From positions 167,205-231,204 of the forward strand of contig JAGATN010000013.1 in assembly GCA_017621225.1 (NCBI GenBank): a stretch of DNA of 64,000 nucleotides. Direction: 5' to 3'. This stretch comes from Muribaculaceae bacterium. GTDB lineage: Bacteria > Bacteroidota > Bacteroidia > Bacteroidales > Muribaculaceae. The position numbers were made by a program, and so were the translations under genes. The notes beneath the pieces were generated by a model. It did no database searches and was not told where the DNA came from. It worked only from the letters and a program-made list of their open reading frames with translations. Positions 46,054 through 53,633 of this stretch are shown one piece after another; position 1 is the stretch's first letter; each line of letters begins with the position of its first letter.

Positions 46054-46506
46054 ATGATTAAGACAATACTATCTATTTCCGGTCGTCCCGGACTTTATAA
46101 ATTGGTGAATCAGGGCCGAAACATGCTCATAGTAGAATCAATGCAAACCGGAAAACGCACTCCGGCATATGCGCATGACAAAGTGGTGTCATTGAGCGAC
46201 ATATCAATATACACCAACGATGGCGATTATCCTCTCGGAAACGTGTTTGAGGCAATAAAGAACAAATTTGACGGAAAGCCCATTGATTCGAAAAGCATTT
46301 CGGACACAAACGCGGCAAAGAAATTGTTTGCAGAGATACTCCCCGAATACGACGAGGATCGAGTTCACACCAGCGACATCAAGAAGGTGTTTTCATGGTA
46401 CAACCAACTCATAGCCGCAGGCGTAACCGAATTCAAAGAAGACGAAATAGCTCAGGACGAAGCTGCTGAAGAAGCAGAAAAAGCCGACGAACAAAACGCT
46501 GAATGA
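46054..46506 (+). CDS. DUF5606-domain protein
   Basis: 150 residues from the ATG at 46054 (the earlier ATG at 46009 overlaps the -7 box). It opens MIKTILSISGRPGLYKLVNQGRNMLIVESMQTGKRTPAYAHDKVVSLSDISIYT, an SH3-like barrel diagnostic of DUF5606, and ends in an acidic low-complexity tail (DEIAQDEAAEEAEKADE). Very common in Bacteroidales; function unknown, cytoplasmic. Followed by hemerythrin and LuxR genes on the same strand. Confidence 0.85.
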   Translation: MIKTILSISGRPGLYKLVNQGRNMLIVESMQTGKRTPAYAHDKVVSLSDISIYTNDGDYPLGNVFEAIKNKFDGKPIDSKSISDTNAAKKLFAEILPEYDEDRVHTSDIKKVFSWYNQLIAAGVTEFKEDEIAQDEAAEEAEKADEQNAE

Positions 46507-46548
46507 CACATTTGCGGAAAACCACATATTTGTAGCCGAAATTTCAAG

Positions 46549-47241
46549 ATGCCCAATAAATTCACTCCCCATTTTGAAGCGACCGACAGCATGGCCGACC
46601 TCGTAAGGGCCGACTATAACATTCTGCCGCTGTTAAGCCGATTTTCAATACCATTGGGGTTTGGCAACGATACCATTGGCGAAATATGCAGTAAAAACGA
46701 CATCGATGCCGATACGTTTTTGCTCATAGCCAACTTCACGCTGTCAAATGGAATTGACCATTCGATAGTGACACCAGTTGCCGCTTTGGGTATCGTGGAT
46801 TTTCTCCATAACTCCCACGATTACTTCATCAGCTACAAATTTCCGCACATACGCTCAAATCTGCTCAACGCACTCGATGCAAATCACAGCGACATAAATC
46901 CGGCCATAATAGCATATTTCGACGATTACGTCAATCAGGTTAAATTACACTTCGAATATGAGGAAACCACCGTGTTTCCATACATACGCCGATTGCTGTC
47001 GGGCGAAAAATCCGATTACAAAATCGACATATTCAGAAAAAATCATGACGAAATAGGCGAAAAGCTATCTGACCTGAAAAATGTCATATTGAAGTATTAC
47101 ACTACTTCGAAACCGAACCTCATGTACGACGTGCTGGTCGACATATTCAATTGCGAAGATGATCTCGACCAGCACAACGACATAGAGAACGACATATTGG
47201 TTCCTCTGATAGAATCGTTCGAAAAATCAGACAAAAAATAG
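46549..47241 (+). CDS. Hemerythrin HHE-domain protein (RIC/YtfE-like)
   Basis: 230 residues. The N-terminal half (MADLVRADYNILPLLSRFSIPLGFGNDTIGEICSKNDIDADTFLLIANF) resembles the ScdA/DUF1858-type domain of RIC proteins. The C-terminal half is a four-helix di-iron domain with ligand residues in FLHNSHDYFISYKFPHIR, LHFEYEETTVFPYIRRL, FRKNHDEIGEKL and LDQHNDIENDILVPLIE. Such proteins bind or repair iron sites under nitrosative or oxidative stress. The following LuxR gene is 23 bp away, suggesting a stress-sensing unit. Confidence 0.88.
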   Translation: MPNKFTPHFEATDSMADLVRADYNILPLLSRFSIPLGFGNDTIGEICSKNDIDADTFLLIANFTLSNGIDHSIVTPVAALGIVDFLHNSHDYFISYKFPHIRSNLLNALDANHSDINPAIIAYFDDYVNQVKLHFEYEETTVFPYIRRLLSGEKSDYKIDIFRKNHDEIGEKLSDLKNVILKYYTTSKPNLMYDVLVDIFNCEDDLDQHNDIENDILVPLIESFEKSDKK

Positions 47242-47264
47242 ACCGATAAACGCCCCGCCCCGAC

Positions 47265-47849
47265 ATGAAGCATCTGAAAGTATTGATCATAACCCCGTCA
47301 AAAATCATTGAATCGGGATTGACCGTGCTATTGTCGTCAATTAAGGAACATGGCGTATCGGTCATATCGTCAGATGCCGACAATGCAACACGCATTGCCG
47401 CCGAGCATCACCCCGCACTAATATTTGCCGATGCCATTGCAGTGTCGAAAGCATTGGCCGACGAGCTGCGAAACGAATCGCAACACTCAAAACTGATAGG
47501 AGTGTACAGTGCCGCCATACCCGAAGAAATAACCGCGCGATTTGACGATATGATGTCGATATATTCGGGCATCGACAGCATCAAATCCATAGTAAATCGC
47601 GTATGCGAACAGAAACACGTGCCCGACGAAAACACGCGCGAACTCAGTCCGCGCGAAAAAGAAGTCGTGGTGGGCATCGTCAAAGGGATGTCGAATAAAG
47701 AAATAGCCGCAAAAATAAACGTATCGGTAAACACCGTAATGACCCACCGCCGAAACATCGTGTCAAAATTGCAGATACATTCGCCGGCAGGCTTGACCAT
47801 CTATGCCATAGTAAGCAAGATAGTCAAAATAGAAGACATTAAAATCTGA
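47265..47849 (+). CDS. LuxR-type response regulator with atypical receiver
   Basis: 194 residues. Residues about 130-190 are the NarL/LuxR helix-turn-helix: ELSPREKEVVVGIVKGMSNKEIAAKINVSVNTVMTHRRNIVSKLQIHSPAGLTIYAI. The N-terminal domain has the CheY fold, with an aspartate at the phospho-acceptor position (PALIFADAIAV), but the acidic pair that binds Mg is replaced in VLIITPSKIIESG, so normal phosphorylation is doubtful. No kinase is adjacent. Its TGA stop is the target duplication of foldback element A. Confidence 0.85.
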   Translation: MKHLKVLIITPSKIIESGLTVLLSSIKEHGVSVISSDADNATRIAAEHHPALIFADAIAVSKALADELRNESQHSKLIGVYSAAIPEEITARFDDMMSIYSGIDSIKSIVNRVCEQKHVPDENTRELSPREKEVVVGIVKGMSNKEIAAKINVSVNTVMTHRRNIVSKLQIHSPAGLTIYAIVSKIVKIEDIKI

Positions 47850-48011
47850 GAAACTGTTTAAAAATTCATTTTATCTTGTCATTGAGGTCTTTGTCAGCAT
47901 CTTGTTGATATTTATTCAGTCATTATGGAACCCCATAACTCATTCATAAATATCAAAAATCTACTTGACAAATCCTCTCAATTCCTTCGATAAATAAATT
48001 TAAACAGTTTC
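47850..48011 (+). mobile_element. Foldback element A (MITE-like), 162 bp
   Basis: Ends GAAACTGTTTAAA and its complement TTTAAACAGTTTC. It is flanked by TGA at 47847-47849 and 48012-48014, a 3-bp target duplication of TNA type; the left TGA is the stop codon of the LuxR gene. The core TTCAGTCATTATGG (47915-47928) and internal TTGATATTTAT/ATAAATATCAA pairs let the whole unit fold into a long hairpin. No coding capacity. Confidence 0.75.
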
Positions 48012-48032
48012 TGAATGGTGGTCATAATACGC

Positions 48033-49049
48033 CTACCATCCCACCTCTACGGGTTGGTTTGTGGGGCCGTCGACCTTTAACGAATCGTTTTCGAAATACA
48101 GCTTGTCGATGCACAACACCCTATCCCACGAAGGCTTTGGCGCATCGGGATCGGCATGGCGATGATACACTATGTACATATTGCCGTCAGGAGCCGTAAC
48201 TATCGAATTGTGGCCGGGCGACGATATTCCCTTTTCAAGATCGGTGGTCATGATAGGATTATTATCATACTTCACCCAGGGGCCGAGCGGACTCTCCGCC
48301 ACCTGCACGCCGATGCCGTAATGTTCATATCCGGTATCATTGCCCGAATATGTCATATAGTAACGTCCGTTGTGTTTCAATACCGTTGCGCCCTCGTTGC
48401 AGCGATTGCGCGCCCAATTGACCTTCTCCCATGGCTGCGACGCTTTCGATATGAACACCGGCTCCCCGTCGAGACCCGACAAGTCTCGCTTTAACCGAGC
48501 GGCATATATTTCACCGGTAGCGACGGAATCGATTGTTTCATTCTTGCTATAATACACGTAGGGAGTGCCATCGTCGTCAACGAATATGTTTGCATCAATG
48601 GCCGAATGCCCCGGATCGAACCACGGAGCATAGAGATCGACAAACGGCCCGTCGGGATTGTCGCTGACGGCCAGGAACGTAAGCATCAATCCGCGTTGCT
48701 CGATGTAACAACTATATGTCAGATAAAACTTTCCGTCATAGAAATGCACCTCTGGAGCCCAGTAGCCGAACGATCCGATATGATTCTCGGGCCGCGTGAA
48801 CAAAGGCCCCGAATCGGTCCAGGTAATCATGTCGTTGGAAGTATAGCACGCAAAATCGCCGGTAGTAGTGGTGGTGCCGGTCAGATAATATTTCCCTTCA
48901 TATTCATATATGAACGGATCGGCAATCGATACGGCCACGCTATCGGCCGTCATAAGCGGATTAACATACGAACGCACATCCGACTTTCGTGAGCAACCAA
49001 ACGAAGCGAGGCATACCAATACTAACGCCAAAATCCATGAATGTTTCAT
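48033..49049 (-). CDS. Glycoside hydrolase family 43 lipoprotein
   Basis: 338 residues. Lipobox ASFGC with Cys19. The five-bladed propeller begins with SIADPFIYEYEGKYYLTGTT, whose Asp44 is the likely catalytic base, with WAPEVHFYDGKFYLTYS, AIDANIFVDDDGTPYVYYS (pKa-modulating Asp) and NRCNEGATVLKHNGRYYMTYSG (acid Glu). GH43 enzymes act on arabinose- or xylose-containing polysaccharides; the exact substrate cannot be read. There is no SusC/SusD pair nearby, so it is an orphan glycan gene. Confidence 0.9.
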   Translation of the reverse strand: MKHSWILALVLVCLASFGCSRKSDVRSYVNPLMTADSVAVSIADPFIYEYEGKYYLTGTTTTTGDFACYTSNDMITWTDSGPLFTRPENHIGSFGYWAPEVHFYDGKFYLTYSCYIEQRGLMLTFLAVSDNPDGPFVDLYAPWFDPGHSAIDANIFVDDDGTPYVYYSKNETIDSVATGEIYAARLKRDLSGLDGEPVFISKASQPWEKVNWARNRCNEGATVLKHNGRYYMTYSGNDTGYEHYGIGVQVAESPLGPWVKYDNNPIMTTDLEKGISSPGHNSIVTAPDGNMYIVYHRHADPDAPKPSWDRVLCIDKLYFENDSLKVDGPTNQPVEVGW

Positions 49050-49117
49050 TGTGTATATAAAGCTTTTTGTAACAATATAGTCATTTTAACCACTTCAGAT
49101 TCAATGTACGGACAACA

Positions 49118-49696
49118 TCACACCTTCAACGATTCGAAAAACTGGCGCTGCAAATCGTAATTGTCATTAAACACGCCCGACATTTCGATAGTCGTTGTCG
49201 ATGAATCCTGTTTTTCCACCCCGCGCATCTTCATGCAGAGATGCTCTCCGGTGCAAGCCACTATTACGCCCTTTGCGCCAAGTTGCTCCGTCACGGCCCT
49301 GCATATCTCGGATGTAAGGCGTTCCTGAACCTGAAGCCTGCGTGCATACAAATCTACGATTCTTGCCAACTTGCTCAGACCTATCATGCGTCCGTCGGGA
49401 ATGTATCCTATCGAAACTTTTCCGAAGAAAGGCAATATGTGATGTTCGCAGAACGAATAATACTCTATGTCCTTAACTATTATCAGTTGAGAGCCGGGCG
49501 ACGTGAATATGGCACCATTTATTACGTCGGCCATATTCATACGATAGCCGTTGGTTGCATAATACAAAGCTTTCGCCGCGCGCATCGGCGTTTTCTTGAG
49601 GCCTTCGCGATCGGGATCTTCACCCAGTATGCGAATTATGCTTTCAAAGTGCGATGCAAGCTCGGCAATGGTATCCTCCGGATATTGACACTCCAT
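49118..49696 (-). CDS. folE: GTP cyclohydrolase I
   Basis: 192 residues. KKTPMRAAKALYYATNGY, the zinc/active-site YYSFCEHHILPFFGKVSIGYIP, GLSKLARIVDLYARRLQVQERLTSEI and GEHLCMKMRG (second Cys ligand) are all present. It converts GTP to dihydroneopterin triphosphate for folate. It is the last gene of the DUF1599-BT_3928-tpiA-SPOR-folE string conserved in Bacteroidales. Confidence 0.97.
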   Translation of the reverse strand: MECQYPEDTIAELASHFESIIRILGEDPDREGLKKTPMRAAKALYYATNGYRMNMADVINGAIFTSPGSQLIIVKDIEYYSFCEHHILPFFGKVSIGYIPDGRMIGLSKLARIVDLYARRLQVQERLTSEICRAVTEQLGAKGVIVACTGEHLCMKMRGVEKQDSSTTTIEMSGVFNDNYDLQRQFFESLKV

Positions 49697-49706
49697 ATAG
49701 CTTTCT

Positions 49707-50210
49707 TTAAAGATTTACTTTATCGCGAACCACACGTATTTCCTTGCTATACGAGGGGAACGCATTTTTCAGCTCCTCGGCAGCGGCTTCGGCTTCGGCT
49801 TGCGTGCGGAAATCGCCCACTTTCAATCGCCAATACGGCGAGGTGTACACCACATAAGTGCGATACTGCGGCAATCGCGATGAAATGTTTCGCGACTTCG
49901 ATCGAGCTTCGTTCTTGGCGGTACGAGGATTATTGTCAGAGAATACCTGCACGCGGTATCCGGCCTGATGCCCTTGCTTAACCGGCGCAGCGGCTTCGGG
50001 TGCTGACAAATCAGTGTCGTCGGTCATTGTTTCTTCCGACAGGAGCAATCGGTAAAGGGCTTCTGGCATCACCACTTCGTTTACTCCACCTTCCGTTATG
50101 TGCTTGACAATGTCGGGCGTTTCGGCATTCAGCGAAAACGTTGCAAGCACAACCATCAGGGCCATTGCAGCCCTTAAATTGATCATATTATTTTTCAATG
50201 ACTTCGACAT
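49707..50210 (-). CDS. SPOR-domain periplasmic protein
   Basis: 167 residues from the ATG at 50210 (MSKSLKNNMINLRAAMALMVVLATFSLNAE, signal peptide); the frame's ATG at 50273 lies upstream of the -7 box. The C-terminal 75 residues are a SPOR domain (QAGYRVQVFSDNNPRTAKNEARSKSRNISSRLPQYRTYVVYTSPYWRLKVGDFRTQAEAEAAAEELKNAFP), which binds denuded peptidoglycan at the division site. Located between tpiA and folE. Confidence 0.85.
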   Translation of the reverse strand: MSKSLKNNMINLRAAMALMVVLATFSLNAETPDIVKHITEGGVNEVVMPEALYRLLLSEETMTDDTDLSAPEAAAPVKQGHQAGYRVQVFSDNNPRTAKNEARSKSRNISSRLPQYRTYVVYTSPYWRLKVGDFRTQAEAEAAAEELKNAFPSYSKEIRVVRDKVNL

Positions 50211-50222
50211 AACGAACAATTT

Positions 50223-50261
50223 AGGCTGCAAAAATACAAAAATATATTTTTGCAGCCTATG
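50223..50261. repeat. 15-bp perfect inverted repeat over the SPOR promoter
   Basis: TAGGCTGCAAAAATA and its exact complement TATTTTTGCAGCCTA surround a 7-nt loop. The reverse-strand -7 box TATTTTTG (50229-50236) is inside the left arm and the same box occurs on the forward strand in the right arm. It may be a protein-binding palindrome or a hairpin. Confidence 0.55.
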
Positions 50262-50296
50262 TTTAAATAGCAAATTTCAAGTTATCTTTACCTTAA

Positions 50297-50457
50297 GAAA
50301 CTGTTTAAATTTATTTGTCGAAGGAATTGAGAGGATTTGTCAAGTAGATTTTTGATATTTATGAAGAAGTTATGGGGCCCCATAATGACTGAATAAATAT
50401 CAACAAGATGCTGACAAAGACCTCTATGACAAGACAAAATAAATTTTAAAAAGTTTC
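50297..50457 (-). mobile_element. Foldback element B (MITE-like), 161 bp
   Basis: A near copy of element A in the opposite orientation, with GAAACTGTTTAAA at the left end and AAAAAGTTTC at the right. It is flanked by TAA at 50294-50296 and 50458-50460. Its outermost base completes the tpiA stop codon (TAG). The core contains the palindrome TTATGGGGCCCCATAA. Confidence 0.75.
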
Positions 50458-51212
50458 TAAAAGGCGGTAACGATGCCCATGAACGATTCGGCATCAAGCG
50501 ATGCACCACCAATCAAGCCACCGTCGACATTGGGTTTTGCAAACAAAGCCTTTGCATTTGTAGGCTTGCAGCTTCCGCCATAAAGTATCGAAGTATTTTC
50601 AGCAACTTCATTGCCATATTTCTTGGCAATTACGTCGCGTATGAATGCGTGCATTTCCTCTGCCTGATCGTCGGTTGCGGTCTTGCCGGTACCGATGGCC
50701 CATACAGGTTCGTATGCAAGTATTATTTTCGAGAAATCTTCGGCTGAAAGATCAAATAAAGCTTCTTCGATCTGAGTCTTTACCACTTCGAGATAAGTTC
50801 CGTTTTCACGTTGTTCGAGCACTTCGCCTATGCAAAATATAGGAGTAAGGTTATTTGCGAGAGCAAGACCTACTTTTTCTTTCAACGTAGCCGAAGTTTC
50901 GCCATAATACTGACGACGTTCAGAGTGACCGAGAATTACGTAAGTGGCACCCGTAGAAGCCACCATCGAAGCGCTTACTTCGCCGGTATATGCGCCCGAC
51001 TTATGATCGGCACAGTTTTCAGCACCTAATCCGAGCTTGTTCTGATCGATCACACCGTTTATCGATGCAAGATGAGTGAACGGAGCTGCAATTATCACGT
51101 CGCACTTGGGTTCTACGCCTTTGAGGGCTTCATTTACGGCCTTAGCCAAAGCAACACCTTCCTGAAGCGTGGTGTTCATTTTCCAGTTTCCTGCTACAAT
51201 ATTCTTTCTCAT
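50457..51212 (-). CDS. tpiA: Triosephosphate isomerase
   Basis: 251 residues. [13 protein letters not shown] with Lys11-region substrate lysine, [15 protein letters not shown] with catalytic His, and [22 protein letters not shown] with catalytic Glu. It interconverts DHAP and glyceraldehyde 3-phosphate. The stop codon TAG is completed by the first base of element B, so the insertion lies exactly at the gene's end. Confidence 0.97.
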   Translation of the reverse strand: MRKNIVAGNWKMNTTLQEGVALAKAVNEALKGVEPKCDVIIAAPFTHLASINGVIDQNKLGLGAENCADHKSGAYTGEVSASMVASTGATYVILGHSERRQYYGETSATLKEKVGLALANNLTPIFCIGEVLEQRENGTYLEVVKTQIEEALFDLSAEDFSKIILAYEPVWAIGTGKTATDDQAEEMHAFIRDVIAKKYGNEVAENTSILYGGSCKPTNAKALFAKPNVDGGLIGGASLDAESFMGIVTAF

Positions 51213-51261
51213 TGTAAATGATATGATTTGTTTGTTGATGATTTCTATTTTTACGATGCTG

Positions 51262-51269
51262 CAAAGTTA
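51262..51269 (-). promoter_or_regulatory. Promoter box for tpiA
   Basis: Reverse-strand TAACTTTG, 50 bp before the tpiA ATG and just past the upstream gene's stop, so tpiA has its own promoter. Confidence 0.5.
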
Positions 51270-51280
51270 CGCATTTATTT

Positions 51281-52570
51281 TCAGACACTAACGTTGTTGT
51301 CGCGTTTATTTTGTCGCGAACGCACGCTCCACTTCAATAATTTGCCGCTCTTGTCGAGCAAAAACAACACGAGCATGCATCCTACGAGCACGAGAGTCAG
51401 AAATTCCATTACGGCATGTCCGTCGACAGCCAATGCCTTAAACACATCGACCCCGCGAGATGCCTGTTCGGCCAGCGAATCGGCATCGATCGATGCTATG
51501 GTGCGCTTCCACTTAATCACGCCATCGCGTAAATACACCACTGAAATGACACCACGCGCCATTTCTTTTATCAGATTTGGCTCGGCCACGTATATCGGGT
51601 AATCGGCCATCGAATAATCGCGCCATTCTTCAAGGTGCTTTTCATCAGTGGCCACCAGTCCGACCATCGAGCCGCCGCGCTCGGTTATGTATTTATACAG
51701 TTCATTGATGGTGTATGTCGCCGAAACGTCAGAGCGCTCGTATTGAGGTATGAGTATGAGCAGCTCCTCCCCTTCAGGCGCAATGACCTCGGAGGTGATA
51801 TCGTCACCGCCGTCAAGCACCACGAAATCGGTAGCCGACGATATTTTACCGGAACTTATGCTACGATCAACGAAATGCCAGGTGGAATCAGGCAAGTTAT
51901 CCTGCGTGAACGACTCCCTACGGCCATCCTTTTCATATATGAACGTAAAATTCACTTCATCGTCATCCTCATCGTCCGATACGAGCGACGTGCCGACAGG
52001 AAACGACCGGAAGTCGACAAGCGGTTGCAGATTGTATCCCACCAACCCTATGATTATGACATATATCGATGGAATGGCAACCAACAGCCATTGAACATAC
52101 GCGCCATATAGCCCCCTAACCTTACGATTGTAAACGGCAAGATACACAAGCAACGCCGTTATGACTACGTTTTTATAAAACGTGGCAGGATTCGAGAGCT
52201 TGACGAAATCACCGAAACAGCCGCAATCGGCCACCGGATCAGCCATATATACATACAGGCTCAACGGAAGCATTCCGGCCATGACGGCCAGCAAAAGCCA
52301 TACGATGCTACGCTTGTAGCATCCGGTGGAGAGAAGCAATCCGGCAACGAACTCCAGGCCCGACAAGCCCAATGCCACCATTACTATCAACGACCGGGGC
52401 TGCGAAAAGCCCCACACGTTCATATATTCCTCGATTTTATATACAAAGCCCCATATGTCAATGGCTTTTGACAGCCCCGATACTATGAACGTGGCACCAA
52501 TGACTATTCTAAGCGTCCAGACTATTACCGACAAATACTTTCGATTGAAGTCGGCGACTGCATTTGCCAT
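51281..52570 (-). CDS. BT_3928-family DoxX-like membrane protein
   Basis: 429 residues. Four N-terminal membrane helices form a DoxX/MauE-like domain (IVWTLRIVIGATFIVSGLSKAIDIWGFVYKIEEYM) with DCGCFGDF, the CGCFG cysteine motif of MauE-type quinone/thiol proteins. A periplasmic thioredoxin-like domain follows (about 230-370, LLILIPQYERSDVSATYTINELYKYITERGG) and a final membrane helix near 395. The family is Bacteroidales-specific and often precedes tpiA; a redox role is inferred from the cysteines. One-base overlap with the DUF1599 gene. Confidence 0.85.
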   Translation of the reverse strand: MANAVADFNRKYLSVIVWTLRIVIGATFIVSGLSKAIDIWGFVYKIEEYMNVWGFSQPRSLIVMVALGLSGLEFVAGLLLSTGCYKRSIVWLLLAVMAGMLPLSLYVYMADPVADCGCFGDFVKLSNPATFYKNVVITALLVYLAVYNRKVRGLYGAYVQWLLVAIPSIYVIIIGLVGYNLQPLVDFRSFPVGTSLVSDDEDDDEVNFTFIYEKDGRRESFTQDNLPDSTWHFVDRSISSGKISSATDFVVLDGGDDITSEVIAPEGEELLILIPQYERSDVSATYTINELYKYITERGGSMVGLVATDEKHLEEWRDYSMADYPIYVAEPNLIKEMARGVISVVYLRDGVIKWKRTIASIDADSLAEQASRGVDVFKALAVDGHAVMEFLTLVLVGCMLVLFLLDKSGKLLKWSVRSRQNKRDNNVSV

Positions 52571-53106
52571 TATTCAGTAAGTTTTATAATGCCGAATACG
52601 GCATAGTTTATCATATCCATATAGTTGGCATCGATCCCTTCCGACACGGTAGTTTCGCCGTTATGATCCTCGATCTGCTTCGTACGCTGAACTTTCGACA
52701 ATATCATATCGGTATATGAGTTTATTCGCATGCTCCGCCACGCCTCGTCATAATCATGGTTTTTGGCCTTCATAAGCGTCTCTGACGCATACGCATAGCT
52801 ATCGTACATTTTAAGTGCGTCGTCGGGATTGATGTCAACCGTATCGGCATAACCCAATTCAAGCTGAATCAACCCGATTATGCCATAATTCACTATGGCA
52901 ATGAATTCGGGCAATATGCCTTCATTCACCTTCGCACACCCCTTTGTTTCAAGCGAACGTATGCGTTTGGCCTTTATGAATATCTGATCCGTAAGCGAGC
53001 ATGGACGCAAAATGCGCCACGAAGCACCATAATCGTACAATTTTTTCACAAATATTTCGCGACACATCGATAACGCATCCGCGAATTGAGCATTTGTATC
53101 CTTCAT
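52570..53106 (-). CDS. DUF1599-domain protein
   Basis: 178 residues from the ATG at 53106 (MKDTNAQFADALSMCREIF); the frame runs further upstream across the promoter. It has two repeats of one motif: LYDYGASWRILRPCSLTDQIFIKAKRIRSLE and NHDYDEAWRSMRINSYTDMILSKVQRTKQIED, each followed by a helical segment with MINYAVFGIIKL. This is a MazG/dUTPase-like all-helical nucleotide-binding protein by resemblance, function not established. It heads the conserved operon to folE. Confidence 0.85.
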   Translation of the reverse strand: MKDTNAQFADALSMCREIFVKKLYDYGASWRILRPCSLTDQIFIKAKRIRSLETKGCAKVNEGILPEFIAIVNYGIIGLIQLELGYADTVDINPDDALKMYDSYAYASETLMKAKNHDYDEAWRSMRINSYTDMILSKVQRTKQIEDHNGETTVSEGIDANYMDMINYAVFGIIKLTE

Positions 53107-53147
53107 AAAACCATAACTTATAAACGATGAATGTAAGTAACAGTACG

Positions 53148-53155
53148 CAAAGTTA
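53148..53155 (-). promoter_or_regulatory. Promoter of the DUF1599-BT_3928 unit
   Basis: Reverse-strand TAACTTTG with TTG (complement of 53176-53178) 20 bp upstream, 42 bp before the ATG at 53106. Confidence 0.6.
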
Positions 53156-53269
53156 ACATTTTTTTCAATCGCCTGCAATTTGTTGAGGCCACTTGAACAC
53201 AGCAAAGGCACCAACCTCATAATTGATGCCTTTAGCCGTAATGGTTACAATCGCATTGGTTCAGAATTA

Positions 53270-53443
53270 TCAATTAGGCGATTTTATAACATAGGCTACG
53301 AAAGCCAGTATAAATGCCACTAATGCCAAACCGGCACCGATTGACAGGACTACTACATTAGCCCCTCCGGTGAACAGCGTCGAGATCAGGAATCCGACTG
53401 CCACCACTGCAAAAATAATAGCTAAAACGATGAGTGCTTTCAT
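53270..53443 (-). CDS. 57-residue hydrophobic membrane peptide
   Basis: ATG at 53443, TGA at 53272-53270. MKALIVLAIIFAVVAVGFLI and a second helix GAGLALVAFILAFVAYVI make a two-helix membrane hairpin with a TLFTGGANVVV turn. It is isolated between the DUF1599 and TPR genes and has a normal start, two clear membrane segments and host-like codons, so it is probably real. Function unknown. The rest of 53107-53633 contains only a promoter box and a terminator. Confidence 0.6.
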   Translation of the reverse strand: MKALIVLAIIFAVVAVGFLISTLFTGGANVVVLSIGAGLALVAFILAFVAYVIKSPN

Positions 53444-53578
53444 AATGATGTATTTTTATGTTCTTTAAAAATATAACATTACTCATTTAATATGTTTCAG
53501 TGGCATCGGCGCTTTTAACATTCTTTTCACATACCCGACTCCAAGCCACGCCACATCTCCCCCACCCTCTAAATATAC

Positions 53579-53611
53579 GAAAACGAGCCGAAGTAATTCC
53601 GGCTCGTTTCC
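53579..53611 (-). terminator. Terminator of the TPR gene at 53634
   Basis: AAACGAGCCG (53581-53590) and CGGCTCGTTT (53600-53609) pair perfectly over 10 bp; on the reverse strand it is followed by TTTCGTATATTT. Confidence 0.75.
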
Positions 53612-53633
53612 AACTTATTTCAGTAGTGACAAT

